From: Chloroflexota bacterium
GTDB lineage: Bacteria; Chloroflexota; Anaerolineae; UBA4142
DNA: 64,000 nucleotides
Assembly: GCA_016215025.1 (NCBI GenBank)
Contig: JACRMI010000166.1
Span: forward strand, 1-64,000
Reading direction: 5' to 3'
Within the stretch, counting starts at the first letter, position 1; the number at the start of each line of letters is the position of its first letter. Shown in pieces: positions 51,809-61,100 of this stretch. Both the position numbers and the translations under genes were made by a program. The notes under the pieces were generated by a model that saw nothing but the letters and a program-made list of their open reading frames with translations, was not told the DNA's origin and made no database searches.

Positions 51809-51973
51809 TGAGAGATACCTCCTTGTATCGATAAAAATTTGCCAGGGGCGAACAGTTGATTGTGGTTTTTGGGTAAGGTCGCTGCTTCCTCCTTAACCTT
51901 TGAGCGCCAGCCGCCGCACCGCCTGGGACAAGGCGATGGCGGCTCGCCGTCGTTCGTCGGTAGTCGATAATTT

Positions 51974-52753
51974 TCAAAACGACCGGGGTAAATATCCTAA
52001 ACTGCGCGAGATGGCTTGGGCAGTTTTGCGAACCATGGCACCGGCATGAGGTACACCCGTCATGGACAGTCGCGCGGTCGGCGCAGAAATGCTCACCGCG
52101 GCAACGACTTGGCCCGTATGATCGAACACCGGCACGGCAATACAACGCCCGCCGATTTCATTCTCTTCATTGTCGATGGCATACCCGCATTCACGAACCT
52201 TGGCAAGCTCGGTCAGGAATTTTTTTCGCACCGTGATGGTCTTGGGGGTTACGCGCGACAAACCAAATTCGCGAATATATTTTTCGATTTCTTTTTGGGG
52301 AAAACAGGAGAGGATGGCTTTTCCCAGCGCGGTGCTGTGCGCCGGTGCGCGGCGGCCCACTTCGGAACGCATGCCGAGCGCCTTGGTTCCCAGCATTCGT
52401 TCGATGTAAACGACATCCGCGCCATCGAGGAGCGCCAGATTGACCGTCTCGTTCCACTCATCGCGCAGCGCCTGCAAATGGGAATAGGCCACCTTGCGAA
52501 TTTCAACTTGATCGAGCATGGCAAAGGCCCGCTCGACCAGTCTTAGGCCGAGGCGGAATTTTTTTGTTTCGGGGTCTTGATGGAGAAAATCGTTTGCGTC
52601 CAGCGTGTAGATAAGACTGGCCGTGGTGCTCTTGTGCAATTTCAAAGCACGCGCGATCTCGGTCGTGCCAAGCTCAGGTGATTGGCTATCGAACAGATTG
52701 AGGATGTCGATTGCTCGTTGGACTGACCCAATCTTCTTTGACGAGTGAGCCAT
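51974..52753 (-). CDS. IclR-family transcriptional regulator
   Basis: ATG 52753 (AAGGAATTGCT just upstream) gives 259 residues: N-terminal winged helix (SVQRAIDILNLFD, LGTTEIARALKLHKSTTASL) and a C-terminal effector domain (LALLDGADVVYIERM, GRRAPAHSTALGKAILS, ENEIGGRCIAVPVFD). IclR/KdgR proteins typically repress sugar-acid or aromatic catabolism. It lies between the SBP gene and the Gfo/Idh gene and is the only DNA-binding regulator in this island, so it probably controls it. Confidence 0.9.
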   Translation of the reverse strand: MAHSSKKIGSVQRAIDILNLFDSQSPELGTTEIARALKLHKSTTASLIYTLDANDFLHQDPETKKFRLGLRLVERAFAMLDQVEIRKVAYSHLQALRDEWNETVNLALLDGADVVYIERMLGTKALGMRSEVGRRAPAHSTALGKAILSCFPQKEIEKYIREFGLSRVTPKTITVRKKFLTELAKVRECGYAIDNEENEIGGRCIAVPVFDHTGQVVAAVSISAPTARLSMTGVPHAGAMVRKTAQAISRSLGYLPRSF

Positions 52754-52855
52754 AGCAATTCCTTTTGCGCAACGCAGCGAGAGGAAAAACCGCAGTTCGA
52801 TGTGTGCGAAATTATCGAACTCTGTGTGATAATATAGGACTTTTTTCGCCAAATG

Positions 52856-53839
52856 TCAATTGGCGTTTTGCGCTTTTAAAACTACCTCCAATGATTTCCG
52901 CGCTTCCGCCAGCGGACACGCAATGGGTTTATCTTCGCCGATGGCTTGCAGAAACTCGCGGTCCTCCGCGCGAAACATATCGTCGCGCTCCGTGATCATT
53001 TCCTCAGACACCCACTCCCCTTTGGCCGATTCAAACAAAGATACGGTGCAGCCTTCCCACTTGGCGAACTCGACCATGACGACACCTTGCGTGCCGATGA
53101 TTTCAATTTGACGCCGCCGCGGTCGCTGAAAAAAATCGAGATGAACCGTGGCGACGCAGCGATCTTCAAATTCCATCAACAACTCGACCACATCGGGCGC
53201 GGTGATTCCTATATCGCTGAACGTTCCAAAAACGGAATGCGTTCGCTTGACCGCTTGCTTTGCAAACCAAATCGCCAGGTCGATGTCGTGCATCAAATCG
53301 AACGCGCCCGTTTTCTGCGCGGAAAAAAGCGTGCGATAGTCGGGACGCACATCGGGCAGATGCTCGCCCATCAATGCGCGGACTGAAACGACGCGACCGA
53401 CGCGACCCTCATCGACAAAACGTTTCGCTTTCACCAAACCAGCATGATAGCGAAAACACAAGCCGACCATCACCTTTTTGTTTTCGTCTCTCGCTAACGC
53501 TTCCAATTCAGCGACGCCATCCAGCGAATCGGACAAGGGCTTTTCCGAAAAAACGTGCGCGCCTGCGGAAATCGCTTGCATCGCTTGCGGCACATGCATC
53601 CAGGGTGGCGTGCAAATAAAGACCGCGTCGGGTTTATCGCGCAAGCCAGCTTCAATCGATTCGTACACTTTCACATTTGCACCTTGCGCCTTTAATGCTT
53701 CGCGTTGTTCGGCAATTGGATCGCACGCCCGCAAATCACTCACGCCAAGCTGGGTGAGCACCCGCGCGTGGCGCTTGCCAATGCTCCCGCAACCGACGAT
53801 GAGCACAGATAAACCTTCCAGGTTTCTTTCATTTACCAT
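52856..53839 (-). CDS. Gfo/Idh/MocA family oxidoreductase, copy 1
   Basis: 327 residues. N-terminal NAD(P) fold (LIVGCGSIGKRHARVL), EKPLSDSL motif with the catalytic Lys, and the C-terminal alpha/beta domain starting FDLMHDIDLAIWF with the substrate His/Asp. Acts on polyols, sugars or inositols. Overlaps the SDR gene by 7 bases. Confidence 0.88.
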   Translation of the reverse strand: MVNERNLEGLSVLIVGCGSIGKRHARVLTQLGVSDLRACDPIAEQREALKAQGANVKVYESIEAGLRDKPDAVFICTPPWMHVPQAMQAISAGAHVFSEKPLSDSLDGVAELEALARDENKKVMVGLCFRYHAGLVKAKRFVDEGRVGRVVSVRALMGEHLPDVRPDYRTLFSAQKTGAFDLMHDIDLAIWFAKQAVKRTHSVFGTFSDIGITAPDVVELLMEFEDRCVATVHLDFFQRPRRRQIEIIGTQGVVMVEFAKWEGCTVSLFESAKGEWVSEEMITERDDMFRAEDREFLQAIGEDKPIACPLAEARKSLEVVLKAQNAN

Positions 53840-54645
53840 GCCGTCATTCCTCCGTCAATCGGCAAATTGATTCCGGTGATGTACGACGATGCTTCCGAGG
53901 CCAGGAACACAACCGCGCCTTTGATTTCCTTGCCGTCTTGTCCCATGCGTCCCATCGGCACGAGGTAGGAATATTGTTGCGTAAACGTTTCGCTGTGCCC
54001 GCGCCAGAATCCACCGGGGCTGATGCAATTCACGCGAATATTGTACTGCGCGAGCCAACATGCCAATTCGCGCGTGAGAGTGATGACGCCACCCTTTGCT
54101 GCCGCATAATCAGGTGTCACGCCGCCCATCGTCGTATTGTGATAAACGCGATGGTCCTTGCCCACCATGCCTGCAACCGAACTCAGGTTGACGATGACGC
54201 CGCGCTGCGCTTGTTTCATCGCTTTGGCGACGACATGCTTGGCGCAGAGAAAAGTTCCTTTGAGATTCACATCCAGCGTGAAATCCCATTCGTCCAGCGG
54301 GCGATTCTCAATCGGTTTATTTTCAGGCGTACTGACGACATTGCCCGCATTGTTCACCAAAATATCGATCTGACCAAACGCGGCCAGCACTGCATCGACC
54401 ATGCGCTCCACTTGCTCTTCGTACCGCACGTCGCACGCGAAACCTACAACTCGCTGGCGCGTGTCCGCCGCAATCGTACGCGCCGATTCTTCCGCCGCTT
54501 TCAAATCGCGGCTGGTGAGCGCAATGTCTGCGCCCGCTTCCGCGAGCGCCGTCGCCATGTCGAATCCCAGGTTGCGCGCGCCGCCCGTGATGAGCGCAAT
54601 CCGCCCGCGCAAATCGAACAGTTCGTGAATTGTTGGATGAGCCAT
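53833..54645 (-). CDS. Short-chain dehydrogenase (gluconate 5-dehydrogenase-like)
   Basis: 270 residues: TGGARNLGFDMA cofactor loop, NNAGNV, catalytic Ser in NLSSVAGM and the YAAAK motif (about residue 174). The extra YHNTTMGGVTPDY insertion before the catalytic Tyr occurs in sugar-alcohol and gluconate-type SDRs. Directly abuts the MFS transporter gene. Confidence 0.88.
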   Translation of the reverse strand: MAHPTIHELFDLRGRIALITGGARNLGFDMATALAEAGADIALTSRDLKAAEESARTIAADTRQRVVGFACDVRYEEQVERMVDAVLAAFGQIDILVNNAGNVVSTPENKPIENRPLDEWDFTLDVNLKGTFLCAKHVVAKAMKQAQRGVIVNLSSVAGMVGKDHRVYHNTTMGGVTPDYAAAKGGVITLTRELACWLAQYNIRVNCISPGGFWRGHSETFTQQYSYLVPMGRMGQDGKEIKGAVVFLASEASSYITGINLPIDGGMTAW

Positions 54646-55845
54646 TCACACCTCCACTTTTGGCGGCGCTTCAATACGCCGCATCAAAAACCATCCCAGG
54701 AAAATCATACTTGCGGAAATCAAAAACACTCCCCGCAAACCGATCAATGGAATCGTCATCAACACCGTACCGAGCAATGGCGCAACAATCCCACGCACAC
54801 CGACGAGAAAAGCATGGAGCGCCGTGTAATGACTGATTTCTTCTGGGCGCGCAAATTGCATGATCGCATTCATCCAGCCCAAATCACTGCCCGCGACGGT
54901 GATGCCGATAATAATGTAAGCAACTCCAGCCAGCCACATGTCGTACGCCAAACAAAACGCGAGAGACATAAATGTCGTGAGAAACAAATTGACCTTGACC
55001 GTCCACAGCCCGCCGCGTCGATCCACGCTGCGTCCCCACACGACGTAAAACACCATCCAGAAAATCGAGTTGATCATTCCCAGCAAACCGACCTGACCAT
55101 AGTTCAACTGCAATTCATCCACGAGCAAAATTGGAATGAGCGGCACGACCAGCAAATTACCAAAACCGCACAGCATGAACGCAATGCTGTAATCGCGGAA
55201 TCGCACATCGCGCCAGAAAACGCGCAAAGGTTCGAGCAAGTCCGATTGTTTATCCGCAACCGATTCTTCGCACGTCACTTGACCGAACGCCCAACCCGAC
55301 AGGACGCCGCAAATCGCCGCAATCGGAAATAGAACTTGATAACTCCACACGTCAAGCAGTTGTCCAATGATCGGTGTAATAATCGTTGCGGTTGCCGTGA
55401 AACCAACGCGCACGTATGCCATCGCGCGCCCACGAATCGCCGCAGGATAAATTGCGCGCACGATCTCGACGTACCCTGTGATCGAAAGCGAGACGATCAG
55501 CCAATGCACGACGACAATCAAAACGAATGGAACGGGCGTGACGACAAGCGGCGTCAAAATAAACAGCCCGCGTCCAATCGTCCACGCTGCAACCATAAAC
55601 GGGAGTTTGCGTCGTCGTTGTAAATAGTGCGACGCGAACACGGCAATGATATTGCCGACGGCGGGCGCAGCAGTGATCAGTGCCAATAGGAATGCGCTTG
55701 CGCCCAAGCGGCGCGCGATCACTGGGACGAAGGTGTTGATGGCCGAAAGATAAACGCCGTAGAAAACAGCGGAAGCAAAATCAAACGTGAGATTGCGCCG
55801 TACCACTGACGGCACATTGAGCCAGGATTGGCGAATGGTGTTCAT
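54646..55845 (-). CDS. MFS transporter
   Basis: ATG 55845 gives 399 residues with about 12 hydrophobic helices. The A-motif between helices 2 and 3 is degenerate (LQRRRKLPFM) and the second half has WGRSVDRRGGLW. Weakly conserved family; likely imports or exports a sugar or sugar acid given the adjoining SDR and Gfo/Idh genes. Confidence 0.85.
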   Translation of the reverse strand: MNTIRQSWLNVPSVVRRNLTFDFASAVFYGVYLSAINTFVPVIARRLGASAFLLALITAAPAVGNIIAVFASHYLQRRRKLPFMVAAWTIGRGLFILTPLVVTPVPFVLIVVVHWLIVSLSITGYVEIVRAIYPAAIRGRAMAYVRVGFTATATIITPIIGQLLDVWSYQVLFPIAAICGVLSGWAFGQVTCEESVADKQSDLLEPLRVFWRDVRFRDYSIAFMLCGFGNLLVVPLIPILLVDELQLNYGQVGLLGMINSIFWMVFYVVWGRSVDRRGGLWTVKVNLFLTTFMSLAFCLAYDMWLAGVAYIIIGITVAGSDLGWMNAIMQFARPEEISHYTALHAFLVGVRGIVAPLLGTVLMTIPLIGLRGVFLISASMIFLGWFLMRRIEAPPKVEV

Positions 55846-55940
55846 GCTAAAAACTCGGTTTGGCAAAAATGTAAAAGCGTAGTATTGTAGCCAGCGATGA
55901 TTATCGCGCAATCATCAAATTCTACAAATTCAAGGTAAGT

Positions 55941-56849
55941 ATGCAACTCGATGGTATTATTGTTCCACTGGTTACCCCGCTCCAAGCGGATGAAACGCTT
56001 GACGAACCTGGTTTGGAAAAACTCGTCGAACACGTCATTGCGGGCGGCGTGTCGGGAATTTTCTTGCTCGGTTCGAGCGGCGAAGGTCCTGCCCTCTCGG
56101 ATGCAGTGAAAGAGCGACTGGTACGATTAGTGAGCGCGCAGGCGAAAAATCGCGTCGCCGTTTTGGTGGGTGCGTTCGCCGTCGGCACGCGCCAAACGAT
56201 CGAGCTGGCTCGCCGATTGCTGAAACACGGCGGCGATTGCGCCGTCCTCGTCGCGCCATTTTATTTTTCTCAGACGCAAGACGAAATCGCCACGCACATT
56301 GCGACCGTTGCGCGCGCGCTCGATGGGCCGACGATGTGCTATAACATTCCGCAGATGGTCAAGACCATTATCGAGCCAGAGACGGCGGCGAAAATCGCGC
56401 AGACCGAACACGTCATCGCCATCAAGGATTCCTGGGGCGACATGGCGCGCTTTCAACGCACGCTCGCGATCAAATACATGCGCCCCGATTTCGGTGTGTA
56501 TCAAGGCGCAGAAGCCGTCGCCGCGCTTTCGATCTCGCGCGGCGCGAATGGCGCAGTCCTGGGATTGGCGAACGTCGCGCCTAAACTCTGCGTCGATTTG
56601 TACCTGGCGGCAAAAAGCGACGAGCTTGCTCGCGCGTGGAAATTGCAAGAGCAATTGATGGTGCTTTGGCAATTGCACACACACGGTCAATGGCTGCCGT
56701 GTTTGAAAATGGCAGTAAGCCAGCTAGGCATTTGCGAACCCACTGTAACTGCGCCATTCACTGCGATTACGCCAGACGCAATTGCCGCAATTAAAAGTGA
56801 TATGCAAGCCGCTAAAATCTTGTCGAAATTGGAGAATGCGGTATCCTAA
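55941..56849 (+). CDS. DapA-family lyase (dihydrodipicolinate synthase-like)
   Basis: 302 residues; AGGTAAGT lies before the ATG. GSSGEGPALSD (the GxxGE loop), Tyr in MCYNIPQM, and Schiff-base Lys in HVIAIKDSWGD are present. In a catabolic island this is more likely a keto-sugar-acid aldolase or 5-dehydro-4-deoxyglucarate dehydratase than a lysine-pathway enzyme. Divergent from the MFS gene. Confidence 0.85.
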   Translation: MQLDGIIVPLVTPLQADETLDEPGLEKLVEHVIAGGVSGIFLLGSSGEGPALSDAVKERLVRLVSAQAKNRVAVLVGAFAVGTRQTIELARRLLKHGGDCAVLVAPFYFSQTQDEIATHIATVARALDGPTMCYNIPQMVKTIIEPETAAKIAQTEHVIAIKDSWGDMARFQRTLAIKYMRPDFGVYQGAEAVAALSISRGANGAVLGLANVAPKLCVDLYLAAKSDELARAWKLQEQLMVLWQLHTHGQWLPCLKMAVSQLGICEPTVTAPFTAITPDAIAAIKSDMQAAKILSKLENAVS

Positions 56850-57007
56850 CCGCAGAGAGCACAGCGACACAGACACTCCGCGAAAATTTAAAAACTCTGC
56901 GTGGCTGTGGCGCACTTGGCCACAGCCATCTGCGCCTCTGCGGTGAAAAAACGGTAGCCGTGCTACAGTGTCAAAAATTGATGGGATAAACTCCCAGGGA
57001 AACTCGA
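56850..57007. repeat. CGCAGAG / CTCTGCG inverted repeat with GGCTGTGGC hairpin
   Basis: The gap has CCGCAGAG...CTCTGCG ends and an inner GGCTGTGGCGCACTTGGCCACAGCC hairpin split around TT; then a GGGA site for the next gene. Confidence 0.6.
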
Positions 57008-58042
57008 ATGTCAGAAACGCAATCCCTCTTGGACCAACACCTTGCCTTTTGGCAACGCGCGAACTCGACCGCGCTCGTTTCAAAAATCGCACAACCTTAT
57101 TGGGGCGGCAAGCCCTACCCATTGCTTGGGCGTGAGGTCACCGAGCCGACACAGATCAAACCCGCCGATGTGGACGTTGATCGTTTGCTGGGTCTCGATC
57201 GGCTACTGCCGAATTGGGCGCAAGACGATCTGATCGAATCCATCGGCAATGCATTTCCGACCGCGTGGATGGAAGCGCTGATCGGTTGTTCGATCCACGC
57301 CTCGGCGTATGGCTGTGTCGCCAAGAGTCCGAACATTGAGCTGCGCCATGCGGCGCAAAATTTTTCAGTGGAGACCGCGCTTGATTCGGAATGGTTTGGC
57401 GTGATGGAGCGCGTTCTTGCGCGAGCGAACCAAGCAGCGCGAGATCAACTGGCGGTGCGGCAGTGGCATATGCGCGGCGTGGTGGACATGCTCGCCGCGT
57501 ATTTCGGCGAAGCCACGTTGTGTACAGCAGCCTACGATGAACCCGCTGCATTGCAGAAACTCGCCGCCACATTCGCGGAAACCTGGGTCGCCGTGGCGCG
57601 ACGCGGACTCGAATTACGCCCGCGCTGGAACGGAGGTTATGTATCCGCGTGGCGCGTGTACGCGCCTGAACCCGTCGTCGATTATCAGGTAGACGCGTCG
57701 AGTTTGTTTTCGTCCAAGCTGTACGCCAAACTTTTTTTGCAAGCCGACCGACAAGTTCTAAGCGCGTTTCCCTACTCGATTGTGCATACCCATGCGACTG
57801 GCTTGCGGCATGTGGCAGCGCTCGTTACTATCGCAGAACTAGGCGGCATCGAAATTCATTTGGATCGCGAAACCGGAGTGTGGGAAAAAGAAAATATCCT
57901 CGCCACCTGTCGCCTGATTCAGGCGCACAACAAGATCATTGTCTTGTGGGGCGAATTCGACGCGGACGAATTGCGTGAATTCAAAAGTGCGCTTGATCCG
58001 CGCGGCTTGGCGATCAATTACTGGGACCATTCCGAAAACTAG
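57008..58042 (+). CDS. Uroporphyrinogen-decarboxylase-fold-like protein (tentative)
   Basis: 344 residues, cytoplasmic. The layout (VEPWPY-like start, HMRGVVDMLAAYFGEATL, AETWVAVARRGLELRPRWNGGY, SIVHTHATGLRHVAAL and a C-terminal ENILATCRLIQAHNKI) is reminiscent of the uroporphyrinogen decarboxylase / corrinoid methyltransferase superfamily, a TIM barrel. It lacks the Cys/His zinc site of methyltransferases that I could find. Assignment is from pattern only. Confidence 0.5.
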   Translation: MSETQSLLDQHLAFWQRANSTALVSKIAQPYWGGKPYPLLGREVTEPTQIKPADVDVDRLLGLDRLLPNWAQDDLIESIGNAFPTAWMEALIGCSIHASAYGCVAKSPNIELRHAAQNFSVETALDSEWFGVMERVLARANQAARDQLAVRQWHMRGVVDMLAAYFGEATLCTAAYDEPAALQKLAATFAETWVAVARRGLELRPRWNGGYVSAWRVYAPEPVVDYQVDASSLFSSKLYAKLFLQADRQVLSAFPYSIVHTHATGLRHVAALVTIAELGGIEIHLDRETGVWEKENILATCRLIQAHNKIIVLWGEFDADELREFKSALDPRGLAINYWDHSEN

Positions 58043-58065
58043 CCTTCACTTTAAGGAGTCATTCG

Positions 58066-59118
58066 ATGAAAGCAGGTATTCTTTATAACGATTGCGACAT
58101 CCGCTTGGGCAATGCCCCGGACCCGCAAATCAAACCGGACGAGGTGCTCGTGAAAAACGAGTATGCCGGAATTTGCGGGACCGACTTGCACATTTATCGC
58201 GGCGAGTTTCATGCGCGGGTGGCCTTTCCGGCGATCCAAGGGCACGAATTCGGCGGCATCATCGAAGAGGTCGGCAGCGCGGTCAAGCATTTCAAAAAGA
58301 GTGATCGCATCGTCGTCGATCCGATCATTTCGTGTCACAGTTGCCCTGCCTGTTTAACCGGGCATATCAACGCGTGCCGCACCTTGAAATTGCTCGGCGT
58401 CGATTTGAATGGAGGTTTTGGTCAGTACGTCGCCGCACCGGCCAGTCACGTCTTTGCGCTCCCCGAAAATGTCCCGATGAAATTCGCGCCGATGGTCGAG
58501 ATGTACGGTTTGGGCTGTCACGTATTGTTGCGCGGCAAGGTCCAACCCGGCGAATCGGTCGCGATCCTGGGCGCGGGCAAGCTGGGATTGTCCGTCCTCG
58601 ACGTGTTGTGTCACAACGCAAATCCTGGCTTGGCGATCATCACCGACATTCAACCCTTTCGGCTTGAGATGGCGCGCAAGCTTGGCGCGGATTACGCGAT
58701 CAATATCGAAAACGAAGACCCGGTCGCGCGCGTCATCGAAATTACCCAGGGCGAAGGCGTCGATTGCGTGATCGAGTGCGTGGGACACTATCACGAACTA
58801 CCGGGGCGGACAGCGCCTTTACAACAAGCCGTGCAAATGATTCGCACCGCTGGACGCATTGTCACATGTGGACTCGGCGAACAATTATCGCCTGTCCATT
58901 TCAAAACGATGGTTATTAAAGAGGCAGAGATGATTGCATCGCGTGTGACGCTTGGCGAATTTCCGCGCGCGATTCGTTTGATGTCGAAAGGATTGCTGCA
59001 TCCTGAATTGCTGGTGACGCACGAAATACCAATGCGCGATGTGACGAGCGCGTTCGCGCAAGTGGACCGCGAAGACCCCAGCACGATCAAGGTAGTGCTG
59101 GACGTGCAAAGCGTGTAG
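58066..59118 (+). CDS. Zinc-dependent alcohol/polyol dehydrogenase (MDR family)
   Basis: 350 residues, AAGGAG site upstream. Catalytic zinc ligands in CGTDLHIY and GHEFGG; the structural zinc site has its Cys cluster in CHSCPACLTGHINAC. The NAD fold is VAILGAGKLGLSVLDVL. Related to threonine/sorbitol/L-idonate dehydrogenases; likely oxidises a sugar or polyol of this pathway. Confidence 0.9.
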   Translation: MKAGILYNDCDIRLGNAPDPQIKPDEVLVKNEYAGICGTDLHIYRGEFHARVAFPAIQGHEFGGIIEEVGSAVKHFKKSDRIVVDPIISCHSCPACLTGHINACRTLKLLGVDLNGGFGQYVAAPASHVFALPENVPMKFAPMVEMYGLGCHVLLRGKVQPGESVAILGAGKLGLSVLDVLCHNANPGLAIITDIQPFRLEMARKLGADYAINIENEDPVARVIEITQGEGVDCVIECVGHYHELPGRTAPLQQAVQMIRTAGRIVTCGLGEQLSPVHFKTMVIKEAEMIASRVTLGEFPRAIRLMSKGLLHPELLVTHEIPMRDVTSAFAQVDREDPSTIKVVLDVQSV

Positions 59119-59205
59119 CTGATTGCAGATAGCTAATAGCATATCGCGTGGTGCGTATTGCGTATTACGTGAACGGAGCACGCACCACGCAGCACGCTGA
59201 TGAGG
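59119..59205. repeat. TAGCTAATAG and GTGCGTATTGCG repeats
   Basis: Short TGCGTATTGCGTATTACG and GCACGCACCACGCAGCACGC tandem motifs fill the gap; same kind as at 16115 and 44965. Confidence 0.6.
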
Positions 59206-59212
59206 AATAACG

Positions 59213-60211
59213 ATGACATTGCAAACGATTCGATGGGGTGTGATTGGCGCGGGAAATGTTTTTGAATTCAAGAGCGGACCTGCGCTGTACAAAACGCCGC
59301 ATTCCGAACTCATCGCCGTGATGCGCACGGACGCGGCAAAAGCTCAAGCGACGGCTGAGCAGCACAATGCGAAATTTTGGTACACCGATGCCGAATCCCT
59401 AACCTCTAATCCCGATGTTAACGCAGTCTACATCGCTTCCCCGCATTACTTGCACCCCGAACATATTGCGATGGTCGCACGCACCAAGAAGATCGTTTTC
59501 TGCGAAAAACCAATCGGCGTGAGATTGGCACAAGCTCAGGAATGTGTGGACGTGTGTCGCGCGAATAATGTATCGCTGACGGTCGCGTACTATCGCCGCT
59601 TTTGGGCGATCACGCAAGCGATGAAAAAATTTTTGCGCGATGGGGCTATCGGCGAGGTGGTTATGGCGCGCGCGCAACTCTCCGATCTCTTCACCGGCGA
59701 TGGCGAACGCGGATGGCTCACCTCGCGCACGAAATCTGGCGGCGACGCACTTGCGAATTCCGGCGCGCACTGGGTCGATCTCATTCGCTATTTGCTCGGC
59801 GAGGTAACCGACGTGATGGCGACCACGTCGAACAAGTTCAGCGGCTGGGAAACCGACGATACGACCATCGTGCAAATGCGCATGACGAATGGCGCGCTGG
59901 TTTCGCTAACGAGCACGCGTCGTGCGCCCATCATCACAAACGAGTTCGACATCCTGGGAAGCACAGGACGTCTCTATGCCAGTTCGCTGGTCGATGGCAA
60001 ATTGCTTTTGCATCGCCAGGGACACGAGCCAGAAACGCTAACGTATCCGCGCATTGGCGTGATGCATGCTGAACTCGTCGCAGAACTCGTGCCATGCTTG
60101 CTCGCTGGCAAACCGTCGCCGCTGCCGGGCGAAGAAGCAGTCGAAGCCTGGCGCGTGATGCAAGCCGCGTATCGATCAAGTGAAGAGGGCGTACGAGTTC
60201 AAGTCAAATAA
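59213..60211 (+). CDS. Gfo/Idh/MocA family oxidoreductase, copy 2
   Basis: 332 residues, GAGGAA site upstream. GVIGAGNVFEFK cofactor loop, EKPIGVRL with catalytic Lys, and SGAHWVDLIRYLLG (substrate His/Asp) are present. Distinct in sequence from copy 1, so not a recent duplicate. Sits between the polyol dehydrogenase and a convergent SDR. Confidence 0.88.
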   Translation: MTLQTIRWGVIGAGNVFEFKSGPALYKTPHSELIAVMRTDAAKAQATAEQHNAKFWYTDAESLTSNPDVNAVYIASPHYLHPEHIAMVARTKKIVFCEKPIGVRLAQAQECVDVCRANNVSLTVAYYRRFWAITQAMKKFLRDGAIGEVVMARAQLSDLFTGDGERGWLTSRTKSGGDALANSGAHWVDLIRYLLGEVTDVMATTSNKFSGWETDDTTIVQMRMTNGALVSLTSTRRAPIITNEFDILGSTGRLYASSLVDGKLLLHRQGHEPETLTYPRIGVMHAELVAELVPCLLAGKPSPLPGEEAVEAWRVMQAAYRSSEEGVRVQVK

Positions 60212-60218
60212 AAAGGGT

Positions 60219-60239
60219 AAAATGTGCGACGCACATTTT
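60219..60239. terminator. Bidirectional palindrome with GTGCGACGCAC core
   Basis: AAAATGTGCG (60219-60228) and CGCACATTTT (60230-60239) form an inverted repeat between the convergent Gfo/Idh and SDR genes. A close relative is at 8781-8805. Confidence 0.65.
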
Positions 60240-60267
60240 CAGTGATGGTTCCATTTGCCGGGAAAAC

Positions 60268-61017
60268 TTAGGCGAACCAAACGCCGCCGTTGATTTCGGC
60301 AACCTCGCCGGTTACGAAACCCGTCAAGGCAACGAAATAGAGCACTGCGCCAGCCACATCTTCGACCGAGCCCCCGTGACCGAGTGGAATCCGCGCAACC
60401 GTCGCTTGCTGCACTTCGGGCTTTGTAAAATTATTTTGTAAGGGCGTGTCCAGAATCAACCCAGGCGCAAGTGCATTCACCGTGATTCCTTTTGGCGCAA
60501 GCTCCTTGGCTAGTCCGCGCGTCAAACCAATCACGCCCGCTTTCGATGCAGCATAAGCCGCCGCGCCCGCACCGCCGCCATCGCGCCCAGCGAGCGATGA
60601 CATATTGACGATGCGTCCCCAACCGGAATTCATGTACGGAATCACCGCGCGCGAACAATAGAATGCGCTCGTCAGATTGACGTCGATCACCTTGCGCCAA
60701 TGCTCATCCGACATTTCGGCGATGGGCACTCGCCCCACCAAGTTCCCGGCATTGTTCACCAGAATATTGATTTGACCAGAAAATGCTTTGGCGATTTGCG
60801 CAAAGACCCGATTCACTTGCGTGCTATCGGTCGCATCGAGTTGGAAGGAAAGGGTTGTGCCTAATTCGCGCGCCGTTTTGTTCGCTTCTTCTTCGTGCGA
60901 AAAACAGGTGATGGCAACATTCACACCACACCGCGCGAGTGCGAGCGCAATTCCGCGACCGATTCCGATGTTCCCGCCTGTCACGATTGCCGTTCTACCT
61001 TTGAGATTGATTTCCAT
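60268..61017 (-). CDS. Short-chain dehydrogenase (FabG-like)
   Basis: 249 residues: TGGNIGIGRGIA, NNAGNLVG, NMSSLAGRDG and YAASKAG (catalytic Tyr/Lys), with PEVQQATVARIPLGHGG near the end. Typical classical SDR; substrate probably a sugar or keto acid given the neighbours rather than a fatty acyl chain. Confidence 0.88.
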   Translation of the reverse strand: MEINLKGRTAIVTGGNIGIGRGIALALARCGVNVAITCFSHEEEANKTARELGTTLSFQLDATDSTQVNRVFAQIAKAFSGQINILVNNAGNLVGRVPIAEMSDEHWRKVIDVNLTSAFYCSRAVIPYMNSGWGRIVNMSSLAGRDGGGAGAAAYAASKAGVIGLTRGLAKELAPKGITVNALAPGLILDTPLQNNFTKPEVQQATVARIPLGHGGSVEDVAGAVLYFVALTGFVTGEVAEINGGVWFA

Positions 61018-61100
61018 GTGCTTTCCTTTTTAAATTGGATTTGCTTTTTGGCGTGTGAACGAAAATGGATAGAATGAGTTTGGTTGTAAACGAGGTGACT

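Noticed and set aside
53938-55332. Long open frame on the plus strand
   Set aside because: It is antisense to well-supported SDR and MFS genes and its His/Arg-rich translation resembles no protein.
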